DNA of 64,000 nucleotides, from positions 24,429,695 to 24,493,694 of the forward strand of contig CP137685.1 of NCBI GenBank assembly GCA_037976565.1. Reading direction: 5' to 3'. The stretch comes from Mesocentrotus franciscanus. Its lineage: Eukaryota; Echinodermata; Echinoidea; Camarodonta; Strongylocentrotidae. Made by a program: the position numbers and the translations under genes. The notes beneath the pieces were generated by a model. The model was not told where the DNA came from and did no database searches. It was given only the letters and a program-made list of their open reading frames with translations. Below, in pieces: positions 33,860 through 44,300 of this stretch. Numbering within the stretch: position 1 is the first letter of the stretch; every line of letters begins with the position of its first letter.

Positions 33860-34470
33860 TTACATAGCAGTTGGCCCCATTTTTTGGTTAGAACGCATGC
33901 ATAGTCCCCGAGATTTCCGGGGGTCTATTCGAATTCTTGATCATCAATAATATTATACTTTGTAAAGTCTTGAAATTTCATGATTTCAAAAAAAAAACTA
34001 TGGTTAAAATAAAAAATCAATCAAATTTATCACCCCCTTTTTCACGTGTTAACCTGTGGTGGCTGCAAGGCCGAAATTATGCGTAGTTTCTTGGATTTAT
34101 GCGGGTCTTTTTTACGTCTTGAGCCTTCATTTACTTTTCCTATATTCTAAAATTTGATTTAAGTACTATTTTACGTAATTTAAGGAAATGCCGGGAGGAA
34201 ATGCAAGGGGAATTATAATCCTTATGTTTACGTGTTAACCTATGGCAGTAGATTTGTTTGAGGCAAAAAGGTGGCATAGTTCCTCTGATTTATGCGGGGT
34301 CTCTTCGACTTCATTAGTCTTCTCCTCCTCAAGTTTGATGCGAATCACAATATACATGATTTCAAAGAAATAAAATAATCCCTAAAATCCGTGTTTTCAC
34401 ATATACCTATAGCAAACGACTGTGTCAAAGGATGCGTAGTCCCTGGTATTTCTGGTGGCATTTAGTTAAA
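33860..34470. repeat. Degenerate tandem repeat, ~175-bp period
   Basis: About four divergent units sharing GTTAACCTRTGG, ATGCGTAGTYYCTSG and GATTTATGCGGGTCT at roughly 33880, 34050, 34230 and 34400. Confidence 0.55.
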
Positions 34471-34889
34471 ATAAAGGTTCCAAAATTTGTTTCGAAATCC
34501 CCATATTTGCTGTTCGTGCAAAAATTATTCAAATGTGTGTTCATTCCTCGTTAAAATGATATATATGTTGTGATATTTCTAAAGCCATGGAGTGAGCAGT
34601 ACATCGGAATAAGGGGCAAGGTAAAAAGTGAAATGTTGCAAAATGAACTGGTAATCACTGGTACTGTTATGCAAAGCACAACACAGTGTAATTTTGTTAA
34701 TGACGTTGGGGCTATTGCTCCCAACTGGTCGTCCATGAATGCCAAATTATAAGAATCTAAAATTAAAATTCATGCATTATTGTGATATGTCAGGCATGCT
34801 TCGCTACTGTTTTGTCATCAACTTTCTGAGGCATCGTGCCAAGGTTAAAAACTTTTTGAAAAGGCCCGGGCAATAGGGCAATTTGAATG

Positions 34890-36396
34890 CACAGCTGAAC
34901 ATTTGTTCCTAGTCATACTCTTGATATTATCATATAAAGCATTTATACAACCACACATTTCTTACTAAATAGAGGTGTGGGGAAGCACTTATAAGACTAG
35001 CCTAAAGGCCCGGTCACACAGCCCTCCACGGGCGTATCGCGGCCGAATCACGGCCAAAAATTTCTGCCCGTGAAGCAGACGCTGTTGGACGCTTTGAGGT
35101 CGCGATAAAGACGCGATACAACCGTACTTTACCCGTCGTTACACGCGGTAAGAAATTCACACGCGGTTGGCCGCGCGAAAAAGTTTTGGGCTGCCCAAAA
35201 TTTAGACCGCGGGTAATCGCGGGCGGTACACGTGGTACACACGCGGTAAAGACGCGGTACAGACGCGGAACGAACGTGCTAGGACGTGCTACGGCCGCGG
35301 TTAAGACGTGGTTACACGCGGTAGGACGCGAAATTTTAAGGCCCGGTCACACAGCCTTTCGCGTCTGTATCGCGGGTAAAATTTCGCGATTTTTTTGCCC
35401 GCGGTTGCCCGTGGTGGAAAATGTGCAAAATTGGCTTACCCGCGGTTCGGCTGCTTTATTATACCCGTGGTAGGCCGCGGTACCGCCGCGCTTCACCCGC
35501 GATAAGGACGCGGAACAGTCGCCGGCGTCTGTTCCGCGGGCATACCACGGGTAAACCGCGGGTAAGCCAATTTTGCACATTTTCCACCACGGGCAACCGC
35601 GGGCAAAAAAAAATCGCGAAATTTTACCCGCGATACAGACGCGAAAGGCTGTGTGACCGGGCCTTCAGAAGTATATTGTATTCTCAGAAAATGGCAGTTT
35701 CGTGCTATAACATTTAGTGAATTTAATGAACTTCTACAGCTCCATTATTTAAAAGATTGCGAATCCTAAATGTCTATAAATTTACATGATTTATCAATTT
35801 CTACTTTCATGTTTGATCTAGTCAATGACAATTTGCCTCATATTTTGATAGAGTACTGTCACAATATAGAGCATAGCTATTCCACAAGAGAAAAGAAGGT
35901 GGGCAATTACGTCTTCCAAAATTTAGAACGACGCAAGGTCAATTTTCATTGTCTTTTGTGGACAGTAAATTTTGGAATAGATTACCTATCAGTCCTGTCA
36001 GATTAACAAGGTCTAGAAATAGGTTTCGGAATTCTGTTACGAGTCATTTATTGAACAAATCATGAATGAAATATCAAGTTAAATGATCTGAATATGTACA
36101 CAAATTATATATTTTACATTATCAGTTTGTATATTGTAAACATTGTTAAGTTTTCTTATTTTTTAAAGTATCGATTGTAATAGTAAATTCATTATATTTG
36201 TTTTGTTACGTTTTCTAAACTGATTTGTATCAAAACACTTTGTTTAGTTGCATGTTTAAGGGGGTAAGGCTCGACTAGCAAATTTGCTATTATCTGGCCC
36301 ATTTTACCAACCAATAGTTTCTCTTCTTGTATATGTAAACACCTTGTATGAAATTTCTGTATTGCTGTTGGTAAATCAAATCAAATCAAAACAAGA
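34890..36396 (+). mobile_element. CR1/L2-like LINE 3' end, split by a palindromic element
   Basis: Plus strand encodes FLYKAFIQPHISY and EVWGSTYKTS at 34930-34995, then resumes after 35670 with RAITFSEFNELLQLHYLKDCE and ISTFMFDLVNDNLPHILIEY to 36005, the C-terminal domain of CR1/Jockey-type ORF2 with in-frame stops. It ends in an AAATCAAATCAAATCAAA tail (36376-36396), as CR1-like LINEs do. The paralogous block at 20220-20780 lacks it, so the insertion is defined by an empty site. Confidence 0.75.
35004..35665. mobile_element. GC-rich palindromic element (AAGGCCCGGTCACACAG ends)
   Basis: A 328-bp near-perfect palindrome (35338-35665) with ends AAGGCCCGGTCACACAGCC and arms of about 108 bp, preceded by a second, directly oriented end at 35004 and 330 bp of related GC-rich text rich in ACGCGGTA words. 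It may be one element with a duplicated left half or two nested copies. It is inserted in a LINE. Open frames across it are by-products of CG-rich composition. Confidence 0.75.
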
Positions 36397-36618
36397 ACTT
36401 TTTTCTTTTGACCTTGCCCTTTATTTTGATCTACTTCACATTCCATGACTGAACAATCATAACAAATAAAGTATCATTTTAAAATGGAATACACCCACTT
36501 TCTAATGATATTAAACGTAGCGATGATTATGCCATGACAAGATATAAATAAACGATCATACTCGAGTTTATAAACTTTTTTAAAGGGCTTTATATACATC
36601 TATATTGGAAAAGGTTAC

Positions 36619-36865
36619 CTCCGTTGTTGATCAATGACACATTGATCGGGATTCATAATTCCAGGTATACTGCCTAGATCTGAAACCATTCCGTACAAGG
36701 CTTCTTCTCCTCCTACGGGTCGCCGCCTATATGATCCCTTTAGATATCTTGCCCAGTAAAGCTCCTGCTTCTTCACGTCCAAGGTGAGACAAGGATATAA
36801 AGCTGATACATCATGGCCATGTATAAAGAGCATAAAATAAGAGGTCAACGTAGGCAAATATACTA
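36619..36865 (-). CDS. Module B, YWTD propeller exon 2
   Basis: Exon of 247 nt, entering in phase 1 and leaving in phase 2 at donor GGAG/GTAACC. It encodes PCLTLDVKKQELYWARYLKG, a class B blade (LYWAR), followed by an Arg-rich YRRRP segment and EEALYGMVSDLGSIPG. The acceptor lies in ccttagtag, a tandem NAG-NAG arrangement that could give a one-residue isoform; the paralogue at 205 has only the first AG, so I placed the start there. It splices in phase to the exon at 32552. Confidence 0.75.
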
Positions 36866-37541
36866 CTAAGGTTATAACCAATAAGTTTTTATAACACTGA
36901 CTTATCGAACACCTAGAATTACATTTCTCTTGAATAGGGCGGCTTACACCATGATTAACAATTTTACCAAATCACGGTCCATGAGACGACCAAAAGAGCT
37001 TCGTAGATGTCTTACATATATTCATTTTCCATGGATTAAGAATAAAAAACTTGATTGATACCTATTTCACTTTGAATATGCTCATAGGGTTTCGAATTAG
37101 AAATTGGTATTGATCTTAATTAGAAATTCAGAAAATCATTTTTGATAGGGGGTGTACGTTTCCTTGAGCCAAGCCATTCATGGATAACTTGGTATTTAAG
37201 ATGATTTATTATTTTCTTACCTTAACATGTTTTTGGACTTTCTAAAATCTGCAGTAAGACTTTAGTAAAGACCATATAGAATATGAAGGACACGTACATT
37301 AGTAAGATCGATAAACGCATTCAAGATAGAAATGCTACTTAGGGACTATACAGACCGATAATGTCGGCCTTCGAAACATAATAATCTGCGGGCGGCAGCT
37401 CACAACTGTTTTTAGGGTTCACGATATCGTGGGGTGTCGGTCTAGACTGTCTGGACTGTTTAACAAATGAATTTCTCAATAGATATTTATCAGTGCGAAC
37501 TTTGGCACTGGGAGATAAGACTTTTAGTAAATTAACCCTAC
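36866..37541. other. Intron, module B
   Basis: Aligns with 206-898; no other content seen. Confidence 0.6.
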
Positions 37542-37808
37542 CTTCCTGTGTATTGGAGAGGAGTGTTATGTTTGGCATTCCCAACTTAACCATCAAAATG
37601 TCGAAAGTCATCTCTTTCAGAAACATACTCCATGTATCACTCGCAAGATTTTCCCAATAGAGTGCGTTAGCTCCGTCATCAAAAAATATACTTCTGATCC
37701 TGGCGGAGCCCCCGAGCTCTACGAAACTCGAGAATACAAAGTCGCTCATATTTGCAACCCAAAGTCCGGTCTTATCTGGGTTGACAATAAGTAGTTGTAC
37801 AGAATTAC
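37542..37808 (-). CDS. Module B, YWTD propeller exon 1
   Basis: Phase 1-1 exon of 89 codons, acceptor cttgcag and donor GGTAGG. It begins VQLLIVNPDKTGLWVANMS and continues through IRSIFFDDGANALYWENLAS, two successive class B blade signatures (LWVAN and LYWEN for YWTD). A potential N-glycosylation site is visible as NIT in GMPNITLL. The exon follows the EGF exon by about 200 bp and precedes 36865-36619. Its paralogue at 1165-899 has equal length and about 10 amino-acid differences, five of them packed into six residues (see findings). Confidence 0.8.
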
Positions 37809-38003
37809 CTGCAAGGAGCACAAACAAACAAATGAACACAACTAATTGAAATGAAAAGATGTATGTTTATAATGCCATTACCTTTTTGATGGACAAAGCC
37901 AATACATGAATACTGTATTCATGAAGCTTTATATGGCTACATGAATTTCGTGTTTTGCCGCTGTTTATGTAGTTGAACAGAAGTAACTCATCCTGGTACT
38001 TAC

Positions 38004-38117
38004 CACAATCTGTGCCATCGTATCCCAGGTCACACTGACATATGTAGGCTGGTGTATGACCAGGAAAAGCGATGCATGTGCCTCCATTGCGACAGGGGTT
38101 AGGTGAACAAAAGTGTT
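38004..38117 (-). CDS. Module B, EGF-like domain exon
   Basis: Symmetric phase 1-1 exon of 38 codons, acceptor tgtttag and donor GTAAGT. It encodes a complete EGF-like domain: FCSPNPCRNGGTC supplies Cys 1-3, YICQC supplies Cys 4-5 and GYDGTDC supplies Cys 6. A phase 1-1 single-exon EGF is the classic shuffled module of extracellular proteins. The paralogous exon at 1473-1360 is almost identical. The conserved aromatic and Gly before Cys 6 are typical. The Asp-Asn calcium-binding signature is not evident, so this is probably a non-calcium EGF. Confidence 0.85.
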
Positions 38118-38447
38118 CTAAACATGAGGCATAAGAAAGAATCATGGAAACTATCATAAAGTTGTGGATGGGCCTATACATCATACGTATACTGATTGAT
38201 GGACTTACTGAAATGTTTTTGAAAACAAAGTAAAACGGACACATTCACCCACCCGCCCATGTCATGTTTGGACATGTTTGGGACATGGGCCCAACCTGGT
38301 ATGTTTTTTTGTTTGACTGTGCTTTGAAGAAAGGCTGACGGAGCTAAAAGGAAGGGGCTGTATTCTAGAAAAAAATGTTTTTTTTTCATGTAAGGGAATG
38401 ATAGGCCTATGTTTTATTGTGATGACAAAATCAAAATTCCACAATTG

Positions 38448-38540
38448 CATAATAATAGTAATAATGATGATGATGAAGATGATCATGATCATGATAACAA
38501 CAACAATAATAATAATAATAATAAGAAGAAGAAGAATAAT
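38448..38540. repeat. GAT/AAT/GAA trinucleotide microsatellite
   Basis: Mixed ATG, AAC, AAT and AAG triplet runs of about 90 bp in the intron upstream of the module B EGF exon. Confidence 0.85.
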
Positions 38541-38666
38541 GTTTACGATATTGGATACATTTATTTTGCGAATTACATATCCACCCCAGGAAATGCTCAA
38601 GGCGCATACAAAGTATAATCACTATCCTGACTTTAGCACAGCTGCCCTAAAGCTATGATTACAACC

Positions 38667-40913
38667 CCAAAAAGTAGCCTGCTCGGCGGCCGGGCGGTGA
38701 GTTTTTAGCCAATTTCGCCCGGGCATCGCTTGTTTTTAGGGCATCGCTCGGTCGCCGCTGAAGTATTTTTAGTGCGGAGTTAAAATTCGGGCGGCGCCTG
38801 CTCACTTTTCTCTCGCCGCCCAAAATACGCTTGGTGCCCGGGCGGTCGCCGTCTGGGCACCGACCTAAACGAGCGATTTAGGTAAAAAAAAATCGAAGCC
38901 GCTAGGTCAAAGGCTGACGAGCGGTCGCCGCCCGGTCCCCGCTGGGAGATCAGTCGGTAGCGAGCTTTCGATTTAGGCACCGGACGTCGGCGCACTACGC
39001 GGTAATAGGGACTTTTAGAATTGCACGACGAGAACGTGGACTGCTACGTGGACATCCTTTTAAGGCAATGTGGCAAATCTAAAAGTCCCTAATGGAGCGT
39101 GGAGACGTTGCGCAGCTTAAGTCCGTTCCCTTCGCGGCAGTGCTTTCGATTTTTCACGACGGTACTTTCGTCGGTCACGTGACCATTTTTTGAGATCAGA
39201 TGATTAAATCAGGTAATAAATTTACACTGCGCGAAAATCTGATACGAAGAATAACATAAGGATGAGAGAAATAACATAAGAAAAGGCGATAGAAGAATAA
39301 ACAAAGGATAGCAAGAGGAAATAATAAAAACAAAGAATAACATAAGAGAAGGTGATAGAAGGAAGAAACAAAGAATAACATAGGAAAGACAGAAAGAGAA
39401 AGTGATAGAATGATAAAAACAAAGAATAAAACAAGAGAAGGTGATAGAAGGAAGAAACAAAGAATAATATAAGGATGAGATAAATAGAAAGTTAGAATGA
39501 TAAAACAAAAATTAACATAAGAAAAGGTGATAGAAGGAAGAAACAAAGAATAACATAAGGAAAGACAGAAAGAGAAAGTTATAGAATGATAAAACAAAGA
39601 ATAACATAAGAGAAGGTGACAGAAGGAAGAAACAAAGAATAAATTAAGGACAGATAGAAAGAGAAAGAGAATGATCAAAACAAAGAATAACATAAGAGAA
39701 GGTGATAGAAGGAAGAAACAAAGAATAACATAGGAGAGACAGAAAGAAAGTGATAGAACGATAAAAACAAACAATAGCATGAGAGAAGGTGACAGAAGGA
39801 AGAAACAAAGAATAACATAGGAAAGACAGAAAGAAAAGTGATAGAACGATAAAAACAAACAATAACATAAGAGAAGGTGACAGAAGGAAGAAACAAAGAA
39901 TAAATTAAGGAAAGATAGAAAGAGAAAGAGAATGATCAAAACAAAGAATAACATAAGAGAAGGTGATAGAAGGAAGAAACAAAGAATAACATAAGGAAAG
40001 ACAGAAAGAAAAAGTTATAGAATAATAAAACAAAGAATAACATAAGAAAAGGTGATGGAAGAAGAAACAAAGAATAACCTGATAGGAAAGATAGAAAGAA
40101 AAAATGATAGAATGATATCAGGAAACAATAACATAAGATATGATAGAATGTAAAAAAAAAACACAAGGAAATACAAAAAGAGAAAATTATTAAAAATAGA
40201 TAATGGAAAGATAAAAGAGAAGATGAAAGATAAACAAAAAAAATAATAACATAAGAAAAACACAAAGAGAAAAAGAAAAGGAAAACCAAGAATAACATGA
40301 CGAAAGATAGAAAGAAAAAAAAATGATAAAATAACAAACGAAGAATAGACAGAAAGAGAAATTGATAAATAATAGAAAATTCAAAGATAGGAAAGAAGAT
40401 GAAAGATGGAAAAACAGAAAAGAAAATGATAGAATGATCGAAAATAGCAAAATATAGCAGAAGATGAAATTACAACAATGACTTTATATAAGAATTCAAA
40501 AGAACATACCTAGTTTATATCGAGTCGTCTGGAAGTTTGATCAGGGATACCGATGAGACTGCACTCACGTTGACGTTTTCACGACGACGGGGATTCACGG
40601 AAATCGCCCCGACTCCCGTCGTGTGATTCGGAAGGGAACGTGGCCCAGAAGCTCGGGCATGCGCAGGGGATAAATATGTCGTCATGCGTAGTAGCCCACG
40701 TCGGATGCCTAAATCGAAAGCTCGCTAGTCACTGCCGGGACGCCGCGCGGAGAAGCTCCCCGATTTCGCCCAGTTTTTACCTAAAATCGACAGGCGACCG
40801 ACGGGAAATCGACAGGGCACCGCCCAGGCATCGCTGGGGCTCTACAGCCTGCTCGACTTCTCCAAAAATCGTTGGGCGATGCCTAAATTCGAGCGGCGAC
40901 CGAGCAGGCTACA
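38667..40913. mobile_element. TIR element enclosing an A-rich satellite
   Basis: Left end GTAGCCTGCTCGGCGGCCGG and right end, reverse-complemented, GTAGCCTGCTCGGTCGCCGC, with GC-rich subterminal regions (38680-39000 and 40640-40930) full of GGTCGCCGC and GGGCATCGC words in opposite orientation. The centre is a purine-rich tandem array (39190-40470). A small palindrome AGGGACTTTTAGA (39007-39091) sits inside the left part. Exact outer borders and target duplication are uncertain. Confidence 0.65.
39190..40470. repeat. A/G-rich tandem satellite
   Basis: Repeats of AAGAGAAGGTGATAGAAGG, AAGAAACAAAGAATAACATA and GAAAGACAGAAAGAGAAAG in roughly 85-100 bp units, decaying rightwards. The long minus-strand reading frame (39196-39954) is Phe/Leu/Ser low complexity produced by the repeat, not a gene. 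Confidence 0.85.
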
Positions 40914-40944
40914 AATCGGTCGGTCGCCGCTCTGAATTGTGACC

Positions 40945-41115
40945 AAAGCTTACGGCGCTGAAAGCACTCGAGGAATAAATTCATACCAGGTACCCATTAC
41001 ATCTGGGTGGAGACTCGCAATTTTGTAGATTACTGTCTTACCACATTAGTGCCGCGGGGGACTCGAGCCTCGAAACTGTCCGGGGACGTATCAACTAGAC
41101 CACGACACCTATACG
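40945..41115 (-). mobile_element. tRNA-headed SINE copy
   Basis: Minus strand from about 41115: GTGTCGTGGTCTAGTTGATA (A-box region), then GAGGCTCGAGTCCCCCG (B box), CACTAATGTGG and a body ending GGTATGAATTTATTCCTCG, TGCTTTCAGCGCC. It is the better-preserved copy of the SINE at 5105-5310. Confidence 0.65.
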
Positions 41116-41230
41116 TACACTTATTATTGACAGTTATGCAAATATTGATTTATGCTTTGGAAGTGAATAGAAACTAGACACTACATATTGCTATAACGAC
41201 TGCCAGGGTGATTCTGTCATGTCTGTTTAC

Positions 41231-41377
41231 CCGCTTCTGGTGATTTGCAAATAACTATCTTAGGATCCTCTGCTGTTATTGTTGATGATCCGTCAAAGAC
41301 CACACCCTTGACAGCCATGCCGTCAAAGTGTAATGAAGAAGGGCATGGATTCGATTCAGGACAATGCCCATGTATAC
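41231..41377 (-). CDS. Module C, 147-nt Cys exon (CPESNPCP exon)
   Basis: Phase 1-1 exon of 49 codons between acceptor tatgtag and donor GGTAAAC. It contains HCPESNPCP near its start, then LHFDG, DGSS and a third Cys in KIVICKSPEAG. Three cysteines are too few for an EGF domain; it looks like the linker that closes the propeller before the next EGF. It matches the exon at 14210-14064 in length, both splice sites and most residues. It joins in frame to the EGF exon at 38117-38004. No named domain family is recognised. Confidence 0.65.
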
Positions 41378-42171
41378 CTACATAAGAAACACCAGGAAAA
41401 TAATGATCATGAGTTAAGTACATACACATATGTCTACTACAACCACAGTCTTTAATTGTTCAAAGGTCATTATACTTTTTACTGCTTTGTTTGAAAACGA
41501 GAATTCCATAAATTCTCGATATGCCATGGTAAAAGTAACAAAAATATCTGACTCAAGTTATCTCACTGTGTTCATCACCGCGTACAAGAACATCAGAGTA
41601 GAAATATAAAATCAAACAGGTAACATGAAAAGAAAAACACCCGCAACCACATCAATTCCACAAGTCTAATGTTGTTTAATTGAATGCTCCGTGTGGTAAT
41701 ACACATGTATACACATGTTATATATTTGGGTACAAATGTCGCAACCGTACTAAGATTCCTATCCTTTCAGGCAACCTTCTAGAAATGGGTAGGTATAATC
41801 ATTGATACAATTTTTATCCATCCAAAGACGCTGTTATTTTGCCCGAAAAGCACAAATCTTCGGTAATGGAATTTTCGAGCTTCTGTCCGCCTATATTCAG
41901 ATAAACTGCAATTTGTGGTTGGGCTGATGACGCCCTCCATCTCCATACGTCACTAAATTTCATAGCTTTCATGTTAGTGAGCATTAATAACTCTTGTTAA
42001 ACTACTCAAAATTCTAATCTCTCTTCTGCCAAGATTGGAACATAACGAAGAGACATAGCGAGCGATATAAGAACAGCCGGATGGAGGGACAACTAATCAA
42101 CTAACCCAACCCTAAAAATCCCGACATTATCTTCATATTGCAAAGGCATAACAAAACATATAAAGACTCAC

Positions 42172-42217
42172 CATTTTCTGATATGAGTATTTGGGCTATC
42201 CACAGGCTGCTTAGAAT
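42172..42217 (-). CDS. Module C, 46-nt exon (SLWIAQ exon)
   Basis: Short exon bounded by acceptor ctag and donor GTGAGT. Read in phase it gives SSLWIAQILISEN and ends one base into a Gly codon. Its paralogue at 19120-19075 has the same length and sites and encodes SLWIAQMLLSVN, so the reading frame is conserved with mostly conservative changes. An in-frame stop just upstream of the acceptor means the exon cannot extend further 5'. LWIAQ probably occupies a YWTD-like blade position at the end of the propeller. The exon ends in phase 1 and joins 41377-41231. The preceding exon must end in phase 0 and was not found. Confidence 0.6.
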
Positions 42218-42299
42218 CTAGTATCAACACACAAACAACAACACAGAATAAATCAATCAATGAAATTGGCAGTTGAATGAATGAATTGATGTTAGTTGG

Positions 42300-43750
42300 T
42301 TGCATAACAGCTAAATGTTCTAGCATAGGTCATCAGACAATAATATATAATTTGTTAATGAGTAATAATCTAGATTTTTTTTCTCGACTCATTTCCTTGC
42401 CTCCATGATAATATGCACCTCTAGGTTGGCATCTCTGCAGATGGTTACACGACACTAATCTTAACCCTAAACGTTACCTAAAACCCAATTGCCACCAAAA
42501 CACGAATCCTATACCATGTAATACTTTTGACGAAAAAGCCTGCACTACTAGTCGCCGGAGCAACCCCCCGTGTAATTGTGCTCGTATGTCTACGAGTGAG
42601 ACCCCGCTCAGATAATTTCTCCTTGAATTTAGAGTAGTTCCTCAGAGCTGGTTCCTTGAAATGCATTGCGTCAGCATTTGACATTGGATTTAAAAGCAAC
42701 AATACTACTAATAGAAATAATGATAATGTCTCTTAATTATACAACACTTTTCCATTTTGATAATAAAATGCGACTTATAGTCAATAGTGAAAATATGTTG
42801 TTTCTCCAGTCTTGCTGCAATAAATTGTATGTTCCCATAAATTGTATCTTTCTATAACATGAAATTAATCATCAGTTACTATTCGATGGAAAGTACCCCC
42901 TGGTTTGATTGAGTAGTAGATGGATTGCAAGAACAATTCTGCACATAAAATACCTACTCTCCATTCCTCGAAACGTTTACCTAGTTACCTTATGTATATT
43001 CAGTACCATTCATGTTGTAGTACAGTACAATCTGGGCCCGATATATAAATTGAGGATGCCGTAGACCAAGTTCAGGTAACTATGGATTTTTTTTTGCTGG
43101 CATTACGGGGGGGCTGCGACACCGGCTATACCATATTCTGGATACGCCACTGTCCGTAACCATCATCAATACAAAATGAGAGACAACAAGTTTTTACAAG
43201 AAGAGTATATAATTACCGAGATGGGCATGTTGACTGCGATGTAGGCCTATATAAATTGTGGAAAAGCAACATAAAGTCTTGTCATTCAGATGAAAGCATT
43301 AAACCATACGAAGTAAGCCCTATGATTTTATCCTTGAAAAAAACTGCTTCGAAATTTGTTTCTTTTTAAGACGTGAATTGAATCAGTCTGTAAAATATCT
43401 GCAGAATATCGAGAGTAGATCGCGAGTTCCAGTCCAGCCTGCTCAAATGATTACAATTTGCGATGTTTGCACAAGAGCCCCTTCTCTGTGTCAAAGACAC
43501 ATGCCAACAACCACGGCAACAGTTCGAAATGCACTGCCTTTCCTTTCAGATATTGAGTAACGATATTAGTAACGTTTATGAGGCAATTGAACAAGGTTAA
43601 TTGAAACACACAATTTTACGTTTTTACGTCATAGAGCACAACGGTACTAATCTCGAATATAAAATCATACAATAGCACTAACATCTGCCGTTGTCATGGT
43701 AAATTCTATATTCTATGATATTACCGTAAGTATCTTTATATCAGCAAACG
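42300..43750. other. Module C intron, duplicated with 19.2-20.1 kb
   Basis: Contains the CATCAGACAATAATATAT segment (42327), GATGCCGTAGACCAAGTTCA (43058) and the TATGAGGCAA unit (43568). Near 43137 GGATACGCCACTG looks like an isolated hAT terminus. The exon that should precede the 46-nt exon was not identified here. Confidence 0.5.
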
Positions 43751-43874
43751 AATTTTACGGCAGTACCTTTTTAAAACCCTATTTATTATTGATAATGAAC
43801 ATGTAAGAAAAAGATCTACTTGTATGTCTTAGCCATGGTAACCAAATATACTTTCTGTATTTACGGTTGGGGCA

Positions 43875-43925
43875 CACACACGCAATCACACACACACGCA
43901 CACACGCACGCACACTCACACACAC
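43875..43925. repeat. CA-rich microsatellite
   Basis: Imperfect CA/CG dinucleotide run. Confidence 0.85.
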
Positions 43926-44300
43926 TTAAACCAAAACAAAACAAAAAAGCTGTGTTATATTGGTAAAGGCTCTTGATGACTCTCATGCGAAAGGTCACAC
44001 GCTCGAATCCTTTGACAAAATGTCTTACCCTCATTAACCTTGTTCCTCGCGATCCAGATGCCTTAAATGTATACTTGATAATGCCGGGATATCAATGATT
44101 GCAGGGCCCGCAAGAAGAGCAATATTCATATTGACGTATTGCTTAAAAGGCTATTCTTCGTAATTTTAATTTTCATTAAACAGTGATATATGTAATGTTA
44201 CGCCTGTTCTTATATTGAATTCATGTATCAAACAAAATCAGAATTTTACTACCATCAGTTTAGAGCATACATCTATTACTCTATGCATTTGATTTATTTA

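Larger units (their letters stand above)
1..42217 (-). other. Gene span: EGF/LDLR class B (YWTD) mosaic extracellular protein, partial
   Basis: Minus-strand gene reconstructed from 12 exons whose splice sites and codon phases agree. Exon order is 42217-42172, 41377-41231, 38117-38004 (EGF), 37808-37542, 36865-36619, 32552-32416, 29679-29449, 19120-19075, 14210-14064, 1473-1360 (EGF), 1165-899 and 205 to beyond 1. Motifs such as ALYWENL, ELYWARY, LTIDEKGEQLFWTS and LVWYDRY are YWTD-like blade signatures of LDL-receptor class B propellers. EGF plus YWTD modules in one chain are typical of LRP, EGF-precursor and nidogen proteins, so a secreted or cell-surface binding protein is likely. No start exon, transmembrane segment or stop exon lies in the window. 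Because the Cys exon of each module splices in phase onto the next EGF exon, I infer one long gene with tandem modules rather than two genes. At least one propeller exon between 29449 and 19120 is unlocated. Confidence 0.75.

Noticed and set aside
35186..35717. Overlapping 77-98 codon frames on both strands
   Set aside because: They lie in a GC-rich palindrome; the same peptides appear on both strands because the DNA is self-complementary.
39196..39954. 252-codon minus-strand open frame, the longest single hydrophobic frame near the gene
   Set aside because: It is the translation of an A-rich tandem satellite (few T on the plus strand means few stops on the minus strand), with repeated SLFLPSITFSYVIL-type peptides and no gene context.
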